A stretch of DNA of 64,000 bases from Nostocales cyanobacterium HT-58-2. GTDB lineage: Bacteria; Cyanobacteriota; Cyanobacteriia; Cyanobacteriales; Nostocaceae. Shown here one piece after another: positions 1 to 8,884 of the stretch. The DNA lies in the NCBI GenBank assembly GCA_002163975.1, contig CP019636.1, positions 3,235,001-3,299,000 of the forward strand, in the 5' to 3' direction. Made by a program: the position numbers and the translations under genes. The notes beneath the pieces were generated by a model that saw only the letters and a list, made by a program, of their open reading frames with translations, was not told the origin of the DNA and ran no database searches. How positions within the stretch are numbered: position 1 is the first letter of the stretch; each line of letters opens with the position of its first letter.

Positions 1-1
1 T

Positions 2-160
2 TCAACAGTATCTAGCTCAAGCAATATACTCTGGAGGATTTTTACAACATTTGCCGCTACCTACGTTGCTTTTTTCACTATTGCTTGCATCGCTGCAATT
101 CAATCACATTTAACAAATACTGCTTGGAAAGTAGAAAGCCCAAGAATGAAAGTGAGATGA
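2..160 (+). CDS. C-terminal end of an upstream gene (partial)
   Basis: An open frame runs in from the window edge and stops with TGA at 158-160. It contains a hydrophobic stretch (reading WRIFTTFAATYVAFFTIACI) followed by a polar, basic tail. The stop overlaps the ATG at 157 in an ATGA arrangement, the usual sign of translational coupling with the next small gene. Product unknown. With only about 52 codons visible this could be a chance frame; the overlap and the membrane-like segment are the reasons to list it. Confidence 0.3.
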   Translation, partial: STVSSSSNILWRIFTTFAATYVAFFTIACIAAIQSHLTNTAWKVESPRMKVR

Positions 161-453
161 CTTCTGTCAATGTTGTTGTGCAAAGCGTGTGCAAGCCCTT
201 CAGCCGTAGTATGCAATCTCTTTTTATCGCAAGCGCTTCTCAGCCGACTCAGTCTAGTCAACCAAACTTAGTTGATCAGACTGACCATAGTATAAGCTTT
301 CTTGTAGCATTTTTCTTAACTTTCGTGTTCATCGGCTTTGTTCTAGGATGTTTCCTTCAGCATAAAAGGTATCAAAAGCTACGTGCTAAACGACAGGCTA
401 AAATCCTTCAAGAAGTTGAAACTTTAGAAAAAATATGGAAGATGAAACCCTAA
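157..453 (+). CDS. Small single-helix membrane protein upstream of kdpD
   Basis: Family not recognised. The predicted protein has 98 residues: a polar N-terminal half, one hydrophobic segment at about residues 45-65, then a basic amphipathic tail (HKRYQKLRAKRQAK, ending LEKIWKMKP) that should lie on the cytoplasmic side. The ATG at 157 is preferred over the TTG at 85 because it overlaps the preceding stop codon (ATGA). It lies 86 bases before kdpD on the same strand, so a shared transcript is plausible. A related tail (LERIWRMKL) appears in the interrupted reading frame at 6297-6482 on the other strand, so this is probably one member of a small local family. Its link to potassium transport is inferred from position only. 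Confidence 0.55.
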   Translation: MTSVNVVVQSVCKPFSRSMQSLFIASASQPTQSSQPNLVDQTDHSISFLVAFFLTFVFIGFVLGCFLQHKRYQKLRAKRQAKILQEVETLEKIWKMKP

Positions 454-539
454 AGTTAAGAGAACTAAATTATTTATATAAGACAAAGTAAAAAAGGTAT
501 GAATTTTTCTCGAACTTCTGAGTACAGAACGGAAGTAAT

Positions 540-1712
540 ATGATGTTAAGTAATGTTAACGCACAAATAATGTACAGTTCTTATACTGTCTGTTCTAATA
601 GTACCTACTCACATCCTGCTCGTCGCGGCAAGCACAAGATTTTTATTGGCATGGCTCCTGGTGTAGGCAAAACTTACAGAATGCTGGATGAAGCCTGCCG
701 ACTAAAAAAAGATGGTATTGATGTCGTTATTGGATGGCTGGAAACTTACGGTCGTCCAGAAACAGATGCTAAGGCAGAGGGTTTAGAAGTCATTCCACGA
801 AAGACGATAGAATGGAGCGGGTTAATCTTCACCGAGATGGATACTGATGCGATCATTGTCCGCAAACCTCAGCTTGTTTTGGTAGATGAACTAGCGCACA
901 CAAATGTTCCTGGAGTAGAGCACAACAGACGTTTCCAGGATGTGGAGACAATTTTGGCAGCAGGCATTGATGTTTACTCTACTGTCAACATTCAACATCT
1001 AGAAAGCCTCAGCAATCAGGTTAGCCAAATGACGGGTATTGCCGTGCACGAATGTATTCCAGATAGTTTACTGGAAGTGGCAGACCAGGTGGTCGTTGTA
1101 GATGTCACGCCTGAAACATTGGAAGAACGATTGTTGGAAGGGAAAATTTACTCCACAAAGAAAATTGAGCAATCTGTACAAAATTTATTCCAACGTTCCA
1201 ACCTCTTAGCTCTGCGGGAATTAGCACTGCGGCAAGTAGCCGATAACATAGAAAAGAAAGAAATTCAGCAAGCCGCTCAACTAAACTGCAACGGTAAAGC
1301 TGTAAGCACAAATGTTTGCTGTATCCACGAACGAATATTGGTTTGTGTTTCTTGTGAACCCAACTCTGTGCGGCTGATTCGACGGGGAGCAATACTGGCT
1401 GATTATATGAACGCACCACTCTACGTTCTATTTGTGAACAATCCTGACCACTTTCTGACAAAAGTAGAAGTACTGCACGTTGAAACTTGCAAACAAATCT
1501 GCCAAGAATTTAAGGGTGAGTTTTTGCAAGTATCCGGTCAGAACATCGCAGAAGAAATTGCTCGTGTTGCAAACTTATACCGAATCACTCAGGTGGTCAT
1601 CGGTCAAACTCGTCGCTCACAATGGCAGATTCTGTTCAAAGGGTCTCTCATCCACCAACTCGTGCGATCGCTTAATCAAATCGATATTCATATCATCTCA
1701 TCTGAAAAATAA
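540..1712 (+). CDS. kdpD: KdpD N-terminal sensor protein with UspA domain, no kinase
   Basis: The 390-residue protein matches the cytoplasmic N-terminal half of the osmosensitive potassium sensor KdpD. A KdpD domain (about residues 29-240) has a Walker A motif GMAPGVGKT and a Walker B region LVLVDELAHTN. A universal stress protein (UspA-like) domain follows at about 260-390. There are no transmembrane segments, dimerisation helix or HATPase domain, so it cannot phosphorylate a response regulator itself. From memory, cyanobacteria commonly carry such kinase-less KdpD proteins, so this need not be a truncation. The GGAAG at 531-535 fits the ATG at 540. kdpA lies 2.8 kb downstream on the same strand, but kdpB, kdpC and kdpE are not present between or after them. 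A role in potassium or turgor sensing is inferred. Confidence 0.85.
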   Translation: MMLSNVNAQIMYSSYTVCSNSTYSHPARRGKHKIFIGMAPGVGKTYRMLDEACRLKKDGIDVVIGWLETYGRPETDAKAEGLEVIPRKTIEWSGLIFTEMDTDAIIVRKPQLVLVDELAHTNVPGVEHNRRFQDVETILAAGIDVYSTVNIQHLESLSNQVSQMTGIAVHECIPDSLLEVADQVVVVDVTPETLEERLLEGKIYSTKKIEQSVQNLFQRSNLLALRELALRQVADNIEKKEIQQAAQLNCNGKAVSTNVCCIHERILVCVSCEPNSVRLIRRGAILADYMNAPLYVLFVNNPDHFLTKVEVLHVETCKQICQEFKGEFLQVSGQNIAEEIARVANLYRITQVVIGQTRRSQWQILFKGSLIHQLVRSLNQIDIHIISSEK

Positions 1713-2109
1713 CTCAGGCTCTATCAGTTGCTCGCATTAGTCTCTACATCCATTTCAATCTAATCCATCTACTTCAATCAGCTTACTAATTGCATGAAGA
1801 GCAAGTAAAGCATTAACTATTTGACATCAAATATAAGTAATCTATTTGATATGAAAATATAAAATTATTTACAAAAATAGTTTAATTTTTCAAACACTTA
1901 TTGATAATGATTCCTCATATTTCTCACAGTGTTTAACTAGCTTATACTTTAAAACTATATCTGTAAATATAGAAAGTTTGGTTGAGAAATAAACAAATAT
2001 ATAGTTTTAAATATAGCATTTTAGATTATGTCAAAATATATCAAAAAGTGCATATTTTTTTTAAAGAAGTATTACACAATAGTAGCAGAGCTTAAGGAAA
2101 TACTATTTT
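1713..2109 (+). other. AT-rich intergenic region
   Basis: About 400 bases with long A/T runs and no reading frame worth listing. AAGGAAAT at about 2094-2101 is a plausible ribosome binding site for the GTG start at 2110. A promoter for the following two-gene unit presumably lies here, but no convincing -35/-10 pair was identified. Confidence 0.5.
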
Positions 2110-2475
2110 GTGTTTGAAACTCAAGAGTTTGTTGAACCAAGTCTATTTGGAGTTTTTATTCAACCCAATAGTATCCACTGTGGCATTCATCTGGCTGAAA
2201 TTAAGTTACCTGAGAAATGCACTGTTTTAGGAATTTTAAGAGAGAGCCAGGTCATTTCAGTAGAAGATAATCCAACTATTTATGCTGGAGACTACATCTT
2301 GGCAATGGCAATCAATCCAATGATGACTCCCGCTCTCAAAGTCATTCTCAAAAAAACTCACTCTGTTTACTATTCGCTCAACAATTGCTTACTTGAAGCT
2401 CGACCATTCCCAAGCAAAGCCTCCAACTCTATCGCCTCAAGCACACAAACAAATTTTACTTCCATACATCATTAA
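2110..2475 (+). CDS. TrkA_C (RCK-C)-like small protein
   Basis: Begins at GTG with AAGGAA upstream. Residues about 20-75 read like an RCK_C/TrkA_C ligand-binding domain: a hydrophobic strand (GIHLAEIKLPEKCTVLGILR), a strand around ESQVISVEDNPTIYAGD, then a GD-containing turn before the last strand. In Trk/Ktr regulators this domain binds nucleotides or cyclic dinucleotides and follows a Rossmann NAD-binding domain, which is absent here. The C-terminal 40 residues are low in complexity. The stop is two bases before the next ATG, so the two genes are probably co-translated. A potassium-linked role is inferred from the domain and from the kdp genes on both sides. The domain call was made by eye from spacing and hydrophobic pattern. 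Confidence 0.5.
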   Translation: MFETQEFVEPSLFGVFIQPNSIHCGIHLAEIKLPEKCTVLGILRESQVISVEDNPTIYAGDYILAMAINPMMTPALKVILKKTHSVYYSLNNCLLEARPFPSKASNSIASSTQTNFTSIHH

Positions 2476-2477
2476 AA

Positions 2478-2999
2478 ATGGATATCTATTTTTTCTCCCC
2501 TCATGCACCTGACCCTAAAATGATTCAAGACTTAGGTGCTCCAATTAAAACTCGATTTAAGGGGGAAATCAGCAATATTGTCCGTCAAGGCGACCTTATC
2601 TCTTTTACAGAAACTCTGTATCTCGGTGGGCAATTGCTTAAACCTTGCTATACTATCCCTGCTGAATCGATTGTCGTTGTGGAAGGTTCACCCCTATTAC
2701 AGTCAGCTTGGTTAGCGGCGGGAGTTTCTACCCTGCTAGTTCCTCAAATGAAGCAGGAGGTTGGTGATCGTAGTTGCGTTGTCCTTAAGTATTGCGGACT
2801 ACTACAGATTCACAAAATTGATGTCATCACCTCTATTTGGAGCAGGAACACAAATACTGAGGTGGATAATAATCAGCGACCAAGCGAGGAAAAAAGCAAA
2901 TTGGCAAATTCCCCTGGTCCATTTTCAGTGGCAAATCTGCTCCAACATATGCAATGGAGACCGCTCAAACCAGCCGGCAGTGCCTCACTCATTCATTAA
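2478..2999 (+). CDS. Unknown protein coupled to the TrkA_C-like gene
   Basis: Not recognised. The 173-residue protein starts MDIYFFSPHAPDPKM and has a compact N-terminal part to about residue 115, including GGQLLKPCYTIPAESIVVVE and AWLAAGVSTLLVPQ. A hydrophilic, probably disordered tail follows. No signal peptide or obvious membrane helix is seen. The start lies two bases after the stop of the preceding gene, which argues for one operon and translational coupling. The N-terminal pattern (short beta strand, then S/H, then an LG segment) recalls small nucleotide-binding or phage-like proteins, but I would not assign a family. Confidence 0.55.
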   Translation: MDIYFFSPHAPDPKMIQDLGAPIKTRFKGEISNIVRQGDLISFTETLYLGGQLLKPCYTIPAESIVVVEGSPLLQSAWLAAGVSTLLVPQMKQEVGDRSCVVLKYCGLLQIHKIDVITSIWSRNTNTEVDNNQRPSEEKSKLANSPGPFSVANLLQHMQWRPLKPAGSASLIH

Positions 3000-3418
3000 C
3001 CACCCAATAAATACAGCATATTTCAGGTAAATGAGGTACACAAATAGGGTCACAACAATTTTGTGCCTCTACAATTACCTGTACCTCACCAACTTGCAAT
3101 TTGCTGTAAGTTTGACCAACTTTGACCAAGCTTTCTCCAAAGGGAACTCACTCTTCCCCTTGGAGATTTTGGGACTAGTGGGACTTTAGAAATTTCGGGC
3201 TGAAAAAGTACCTAATACCTTTGCTAGAAAAGGGAAATACATCGATTAGTAAAAACGCTTTAAATTCAGTTAAATCAACCATAAGTGAGAAAGCAATGTC
3301 AAATCTTTACTAAATCTATGTTTATGGCTATTTTAATCTAATTTTTTTACAAACTCCTGCTAGGGATTTCATATAAGATGAGAGTGATGGGCAACTCTTA
3401 TAACTAGGCGTTTTTAAT
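3000..3418. other. Intergenic region with inverted repeat arms
   Basis: No gene seen. The arms GAGGTACA (3033-3040) and TGTACCTC (3080-3087) can pair, and AGGTAA (3025-3030) can pair with TTACCT (3075-3080), so alternative foldings exist. The rest is AT-rich without recognisable signals. Confidence 0.35.
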
Positions 3419-3860
3419 ATGTATAACTTGGATTTATTCCGACTTGACGTGTTAACAGAAAATTGTTTTCATCAGAGGGTGTTAATAGAAACAAAAGCGG
3501 TTTTAGTAGTTAAAAATACCACCAAAACACAAGTCGAACTTATACCCGATGTAGAACATTTAGTTGCTCCTATTTGCTTGATTATTCTTTGATCGATGCT
3601 CCGGAGGAGCGACCCAAAGGGCTATCGCCGTTTTTCCTTTTCTATCCAATGTCCGAAAGTTTCTACAAAATAGAAAAGTAACTATCAACCGCTGCAAGCA
3701 AGTTCCTTGTTGGAAGTGTCGATATTTTAAAGACAATCATTATCTTAATTGTGCGATACACCCTTCTATTGCTTTAACCCAAGACGCGTTCAATTGTCCT
3801 GACTTTTGGTCTAACAATAACCTAACCGAACCAGACTCTATCAATGATCATCTGTGCTGA
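3419..3860 (+). pseudogene. Remnant of a Cys-motif protein gene
   Basis: An ATG frame from 3419 ends at a TGA at 3590-3592 after 57 codons. A second frame, open from 3582 to the TGA at 3858-3860, has no ATG, GTG or TTG start. The second frame encodes a striking Cys/His pattern: CWKCRYF, then LNCAIHP, then FNCPDFW. The same order (C-x2-C-R-x-[FY], then C-x-[IM]-H-P, then N/ENCPD[FW]) occurs at the C-terminus of the intact gene at 14297-14701. I read this as the decayed 3' end of a paralogous gene, perhaps frameshifted near 3585. The 3' end overlaps the start of the SRPBCC gene at 3844. An alternative is a small gene using a non-standard start. Confidence 0.4.
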
Positions 3861-4374
3861 TACCTATATCCCCTTTCCGCGTCCGCTTGTCTATGCTACC
3901 TATCGTGACAAGCTCGTTGAACTCGTACCCTACTTACCCAATATCCGACAAATTGAGATCAAGTCGCGTCTTGAAGAGGGCAACATTATTCACTTTGTCA
4001 ACGAGTGGCACGGTGGTGGCGAGATTCCAGTTATAGCACGCGCCGTACTCAGCGAGACGATGCTCTCCTGGACTGATATTGTTAGTTGGAACGAGTCTGA
4101 GTACACGGCACAGTGGCATATCAAGACACACGCTTTCACCGAAGCAGTCCACTGCGCTGGTGTTAACCGCTTTGTTGAAGATGACGGCGGTACACGGGTT
4201 GAGAGTCGTGGCGAGCTAGTTATCGACACCAAGCAAATCAAGGGTGTACCGCAGCGACTTGCGGGTGCGGTAGCGCACACAGTCGAGGATTTCCTCAGCA
4301 AAAAGATTGAACCAAACCTGCTACAGATAAGTGAGTCTGTTCGTCTCTACCTGGAGCAGAGTCAGAATTTGTGA
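3844..4374 (+). CDS. SRPBCC (START-like) domain protein
   Basis: The 176-residue protein has the layout of the SRPBCC hydrophobic-ligand fold. It opens with the typical strand and helix (DTYIPFPRPLVYATYRDKLVELVPYLPNI), has alternating strands (IIHFVNEWHG, ARAVLSETMLSWTDIVSW, YTAQWHIKTH), a glycine-rich turn (VEDDGGTRVESRGEL), and a long C-terminal helix at about 145-175. No catalytic residues are predicted from sequence; members bind lipids, polyketides or other hydrophobic molecules. There is no signal peptide. It sits alone between the Cys-motif remnant and kdpA. GC content is noticeably higher than in the flanking AT-rich spacers. Ligand unknown. Confidence 0.65.
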   Translation: MIICADTYIPFPRPLVYATYRDKLVELVPYLPNIRQIEIKSRLEEGNIIHFVNEWHGGGEIPVIARAVLSETMLSWTDIVSWNESEYTAQWHIKTHAFTEAVHCAGVNRFVEDDGGTRVESRGELVIDTKQIKGVPQRLAGAVAHTVEDFLSKKIEPNLLQISESVRLYLEQSQNL

Positions 4375-4549
4375 GAGGCAATTAAATTGGCGTTGCATAT
4401 TTGCGGGATGATTTGATTTTCTCTCTTGGAACTTACACAAGAACTCTGGTGAAATTCTTATTTCTTTGTGCCCTTTGTGTCCTTGGCAGCTTAATTTTCA
4501 TGCCTACTTTATGCAACGCCATTAAATTCAATATTATGATTTCTAACTT

Positions 4550-6250
4550 ATGTTACAAGGGTTTTTTCAAATTGCTCTCATGCTACTATTCGTGGTGGGG
4601 CTGGCTCCTATCTTGGGAAGCTATTTGGCTCAAGTTTTCATCGCAGAGAAAACTTTCCTCGATCCGGTGATGGAGCCCCTAGAGCGGTTCATATACTTTC
4701 TAAAAGATGTTGAACCCGAAGAAAAGATGACGGGTTGGGAGTATGCCAAAGCCGTGCTAGTGAGTAATACGATAATGGCAATTCTGGCACTGCTAATACT
4801 GCTGTTTCAAGGCTTGCTACCATTAAATCCTACCCAGTTAGGGATGCCTACTTGGGACACAGCATTGCACACTACTATTTCTTTTCTAGTGGCTGCTGAT
4901 TTGCAACATTACTTGCCGGAAACGACAATGTCGTACTTGAGCCAGATTACGGCATTAGGATTTTTGATGTTTGTTGCTCCCGCTACAGGATTAGCGGTAG
5001 GAATTGCTTTTATTCGGAGATTAACAGGTAGACCATTAGGCAATTTTTATATAGATCTCACTCGCTCCATCACGCGAGTCCTGCTACCTTTTGCCCTTGT
5101 CATTGGGGTGCTGTTTATGCTAGCTGGCGTGCCTGAAACCCTGGCAGGTCCGGTAACAGTGACGACCTTGGAGGGAGCAACCCAAGTGATTGCCCGTGGA
5201 CCTGTTGCTCACTTTGAAAGCATCAAAATGCTAGGCGAAAATGGTGGAGCCTTCTTTGGTGGTAACTCTGCTCACCCCTTTGAGAATCCTAATGGTGGCA
5301 CAAATTTGCTGCAAGTCGTAGCAATGCTACTCATTCCAACAGCCTTGCTCCACACCTACGGTATCTTCATGAACAACCGGAAACAAGCTCGTTTGCTGTT
5401 TTGGATGGTATTCGCCATTTTTGTAGTCTCAATTGGTATGACTGCTGTAGGTGAGTATCAAGGCAATCCCGCAGTGAATGCCCTGCTGGGCAACGAACAG
5501 CCAAATCTGGAGGGCAAAGAAGTCCGGTTAGGCTGGGCGCAAACCGCGCTATTCGCCATCACTACAACAGCAACCATGACGGGTTCTGCTAACGGAATGT
5601 TCGACTCGCTAATGCCGCCTGGTGGATTTTGTGCCTTGCTCAACATATTTCTGCAAGTGATCTGGGGAGGAATGGGCACTGGAGCGGCTTCCCTGCTAGT
5701 ATATCTATTTCTGGCAGTGTTTTTGACTGGCTTAATGGTGGGACGAACGCCAGAATTTTTGGGAAGGAAAATCGAGCAAAAGGAAATGACTCTAGTAAGC
5801 GTTATTATCCTCATCCACCCAATACTGATTTTTCTGCCCAGTGCCATTGCCCTTGCTTTTCCTCAGCAACTTGCAGGCATAAGTAATCCTGGTTTTCACG
5901 GTTTCACACAGGTGATTTATGAGTATGCGTCAGCAGCAGCGGGCAATGGTTCGGGTTTTGAAGGCTTGGCGGATACCCAACCTGCCCCAACTGCTCTGTG
6001 GTGGAACCTGACAACAGCATTTACCATGTGGGCGGGACGATTTATTCCCATTGTTGCCTTATTGCTCCTCTGTGATAGTATGTCGTACAAGCAAAGCGCA
6101 CCAACCTCGACTGCAAGCTTAAAAACTGATACCCAGCTGTTTACAGGCATAACTGCTGCCGTCATTTTAATTCTGGGAGCACTAACGTTCTTTCCCGTTC
6201 TGGCTCTAGGACCTTTTGCTGAAGCTTTTCAGCTAGCAGCTAGACGGTAG
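4550..6250 (+). CDS. kdpA: KdpA-like potassium channel subunit, orphan
   Basis: The 566-residue multi-spanning protein matches KdpA, the potassium-translocating subunit of the KdpFABC ATPase, along its full length. Pore-loop segments are visible: [12 protein letters not shown] near 123-134, [19 protein letters not shown] near 226-244, [20 protein letters not shown] near 340-360, and [17 protein letters not shown] near 458-475. Compared with canonical filters as I remember them (TNTN in loop 1, GTNGGGFF in loop 2, NNGSxF in loop 4), loop 1 has lost the TNT element and loops 2 and 4 carry substitutions. The usual order is kdpA-kdpB-kdpC, but the next 200 bases hold only convergent genes, so the catalytic subunits are not adjacent. 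The start at 4550 keeps a normal KdpA length. It may be a second, diverging copy, or the remainder of a broken operon. Confidence 0.88.
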   Translation: MLQGFFQIALMLLFVVGLAPILGSYLAQVFIAEKTFLDPVMEPLERFIYFLKDVEPEEKMTGWEYAKAVLVSNTIMAILALLILLFQGLLPLNPTQLGMPTWDTALHTTISFLVAADLQHYLPETTMSYLSQITALGFLMFVAPATGLAVGIAFIRRLTGRPLGNFYIDLTRSITRVLLPFALVIGVLFMLAGVPETLAGPVTVTTLEGATQVIARGPVAHFESIKMLGENGGAFFGGNSAHPFENPNGGTNLLQVVAMLLIPTALLHTYGIFMNNRKQARLLFWMVFAIFVVSIGMTAVGEYQGNPAVNALLGNEQPNLEGKEVRLGWAQTALFAITTTATMTGSANGMFDSLMPPGGFCALLNIFLQVIWGGMGTGAASLLVYLFLAVFLTGLMVGRTPEFLGRKIEQKEMTLVSVIILIHPILIFLPSAIALAFPQQLAGISNPGFHGFTQVIYEYASAAAGNGSGFEGLADTQPAPTALWWNLTTAFTMWAGRFIPIVALLLLCDSMSYKQSAPTSTASLKTDTQLFTGITAAVILILGALTFFPVLALGPFAEAFQLAARR

Positions 6251-6296
6251 ATGATGAGTGGCTCTCATTGCTTGTGGCTAAATGTTTATATTGATA

Positions 6297-6482
6297 TCAA
6301 AGCTTCATCCTCCATATCCTCTCTAGGATTTCAATTTGCTTTTTTCTCTCAAGAAAAATCTGTTCAACTTCAGCAAACTGCTTGTCACGCTGCTTTTTAT
6401 ACTTTCTATACTAAAGGTCTATTAAAATAATAGTGACAATTATAAAAGTAATAAGAATTACATTAATAAAGACTCGCTCCAC
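6297..6482 (-). pseudogene. Small one-helix protein gene interrupted by in-frame TAG
   Basis: On the minus strand a frame opens at GTG 6482, encodes a hydrophobic helix (MERVFINVILITFIIVTI and on to LIDL), meets TAG at 6413-6411, and continues in the same frame for 37 codons with a strongly basic/acidic amphipathic tail ending LERIWRMKL before TGA at 6299-6297. Helix plus charged tail is the architecture of the gene at 157-453, whose tail ends LEKIWKMKP. Readings are: a single-base nonsense mutation in a paralogue, a functional 23-residue microprotein, or stop-codon readthrough. The GTG overlaps the 3' end of the pentapeptide gene by about 25 bases, so the two may be co-transcribed. Confidence 0.45.
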
Positions 6483-6727
6483 TCCAAATTTGCATACTGA
6501 AGATTAACATTCTTCAGGTTAGCTCCCTGAAGGTCAGTTGATTCCAGGTTAACTCCTTGTAAATTTGCCCCCGATAAGTTCACTCCTGATAGATGACAAC
6601 CCAAACATTTCCTTGTTTCTTGAAGCTGTTGAATTGTTTGCTGCCGAAGAAAATTATTACCTTGACTAACTAGGGAGGGAGTCAAGGCGATCGCCCCAGG
6701 GATGACCAGACGTAAGAAGGAAATCAT
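6458..6727 (-). CDS. Short pentapeptide-repeat protein with N-terminal signal
   Basis: The 89-residue protein begins with a hydrophobic signal or anchor (MISFLRLVIPGAIALTPSLV), then a helix ending in a CLGC motif (residues about 41-44). Six to seven pentapeptide repeats of A(D/N)LxG type follow (LSGVNLSGANLQGVNLES and so on). Exported pentapeptide proteins with a Cys-x2-Cys before the repeats are common in cyanobacteria; most have no known function. It runs convergently towards kdpA and ends inside the start of the interrupted small gene. Short length is normal for this class. Target and cellular role are unknown. Confidence 0.75.
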   Translation of the reverse strand: MISFLRLVIPGAIALTPSLVSQGNNFLRQQTIQQLQETRKCLGCHLSGVNLSGANLQGVNLESTDLQGANLKNVNLQYANLEWSESLLM

Positions 6728-6771
6728 AATAAGAACAAAGACTTAGGAGTTAGGAACTAGCGAGCATTGGC

Positions 6772-7695
6772 TTACTTCACCTTTGCAAGACCACGCCACC
6801 AAGCAAGTAAAGGACTGGCAATAAAAATACTGGAATATGCCCCCATGGTGAAGCCAATGATTAGAGCAAGAGCAAAGTTTTTGAGAGTTTCCCCACCAAA
6901 GAGAAACAGAGAGAACATAGTCAGCAGAACGGTGAATACCGTGTTGAGGGAACGAGTGAGAGACTGGCGCACCGACTCATCCACCAACTCATCAATTGGC
7001 TTAGCGGGATGCAAGTTAATGTTTTCTCGAATTCGGTCATAAATAACGACAGTATCGGTTACAGAGAAGCCTGCAATCGTCAACAGGGCAACAACAAAAA
7101 GACTGTCTACCTCTATACCAAGCACTAAGCCCAGTATAGAAAAAATGCCTAGTGTTATTACAATGTCATGGAATAAGGCAATGATGGCGAACACAGCATA
7201 GTCAGAATGGAAGCGTAAACTTAGATAAACACCAATTCCAGTAAAGGCAACAAGCAGTGAGAGCAAGCCAGAGGTAAAAAGCTCTCGTCCAACTGTAGGA
7301 CCCACCGTATCAATTTGAGTCTTTTGGGCAGTAAAGGCACCAATTTTCTGACTTAGAACTGTTTGTAGTTTGCTACGCTGATCGACATTTAAGGGCTTAG
7401 TACGAATGGAAATTGCCTGTTGTTGGGTTCCCAGAAGTTGAATGCTGCTGTCTGCCAAGTTTAATTCAGCCAGCACACTGCGAACCTGAGTAAGGTCAAT
7501 TGGTTTCTCACAATTGCTTGGTTGGGTGCAATCTAACTCGAATTGCAATCGAGTACCGCCGATAAAATCAAGTCCTGGTTTCAGTGGTACGCCAAACTGT
7601 TGCCAGGAGACGAACATAGCGATTAAGCCTACCAGAATTAACGTAAAAGAAAGACTCCACCAAAGAGGTTTTTGTTGGGTGACGCTAAATTTCAT
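6772..7695 (-). CDS. secF: Protein translocase subunit SecF
   Basis: The 307-residue SecF has the family layout: first transmembrane helix near residues 13-32, then the signature LDFIGGTRLQF, a periplasmic domain (about 45-130), and five further helices in the C-terminal half containing SVTDTVVIYDRIREN, the conserved SecF loop. SecF works with SecD and SecYEG, using the proton gradient to help proteins cross or insert into the thylakoid and plasma membranes. In many bacteria secD lies directly upstream; here more than 1.1 kb upstream holds no gene of that size. The protein looks complete, with no missing motif. Confidence 0.93.
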   Translation of the reverse strand: MKFSVTQQKPLWWSLSFTLILVGLIAMFVSWQQFGVPLKPGLDFIGGTRLQFELDCTQPSNCEKPIDLTQVRSVLAELNLADSSIQLLGTQQQAISIRTKPLNVDQRSKLQTVLSQKIGAFTAQKTQIDTVGPTVGRELFTSGLLSLLVAFTGIGVYLSLRFHSDYAVFAIIALFHDIVITLGIFSILGLVLGIEVDSLFVVALLTIAGFSVTDTVVIYDRIRENINLHPAKPIDELVDESVRQSLTRSLNTVFTVLLTMFSLFLFGGETLKNFALALIIGFTMGAYSSIFIASPLLAWWRGLAKVK

Positions 7696-8884
7696 CTGCT
7701 ATACTTCTAGGATGAAAACTCTTGCTGCTAGCTAAGCTTGTTGTAACAGAGATAAAGCTTCAACAATGACTACTAATTGAGATGAAAGGCTTTGGCAATT
7801 TTCAACTTTTGCCCATTAATATAAATAGTTTATATAAAATAAATAAGATTTCCTCTTATGCAAATGAAAATACCAATTAGACTTGGCTCAACAAAATTTT
7901 GTTCTGAAAACACGAATTTCAGCACAAAAAATCTTGACCCGAGATCTAATGCTATTATGTAATCTTTTTTGAAAGAACTAATGCCATCCAAGATATATTT
8001 TTGCAGTATATATAATACACATAAAATAAGATAAAAGTTTATTGGTTTAAATAAACTCTCTATACTTAGAGATATACTCTTAACCTATAGCAATCCATTG
8101 AGGAGTTATGAGTAAATACGATTACAAGTATGAGTTTCAGTTAAGAAAATGTCTCGAAAGTTTTGGACAAGTGATTGAAATCATACAAGTGACTTGAGCA
8201 TGAAATGGAAATACCCAATGCATAAAATTCCAACCGCGAGCCTCCATCAATCCGTTTATCATAAGTTAAGGCTTTTGGTAATGAGAATCAAAAAAAGAGT
8301 GGTCAAAGCTCTGCCTGTACTTACAACTATCATTCTTACGCGGATGTGTTTCTATATTTAGATGTATTGACAAAATTTATTCGCTTTAAACTTGTCACAA
8401 ATGATAACTCTGTACAAAGAAATAATTCAATTCTTGAGTGTAGACGTAGAGTGAGAACTTCTACTGCACCCGATGCTACGCCACTTTTATTGTCTAACAA
8501 ATCTAGAGCGAGGGGAAAATACAAAGGTTTCCATTGCTACTATTGGCAGATAAACTCACATCAAAAATTAAGTTGATCTCCTGATGCTTTTGTGTCCAAA
8601 CAAAAGCTTGAAATGCACTGCGAGCGTGGATACCCTAGATATAGGGAGAGCCACTAGTGTCCTGGAAGATTTTACTGATTTTGTCACGTATGCTCAACTG
8701 TGGCTCCCTCCAGTAAATGAAGAAATTCAGGAGCAACAGAAAATCTAAATTGATTTTGATTTGCATACCCAAAATGGAGGGTATATACGTCAAAAACTAA
8801 ATATTATTTCTATCAAGTAGGAGTTACTTGCTCTTACACAATTTGTAATGATGGAATTAGAAAAATTTATGGTCAAAAAAAATT
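7696..8884. other. Long AT-rich gap with small doubtful reading frames
   Basis: Almost 1.2 kb without a convincing gene. Small frames exist: 8108-8197 (+, 29 residues, ATG directly after AGGAGTT), 8281-8361 (+, 26 residues, signal-like), and 8584-8748 (+, 54 residues, containing TLDIGRATSVLEDFTDF). None has a clear ribosome binding site at normal spacing, and none is recognised. They may be fragments of a decayed gene. Just before the next gene, ATGGTCAAAAAAA occurs twice (8869 and 8885), a short duplication of the start region. Confidence 0.4.

Noticed and set aside
4401-4670. 89-codon frame just before kdpA
   Set aside because: It overlaps the kdpA start in another frame and lacks a ribosome binding site; kdpA has full family support.
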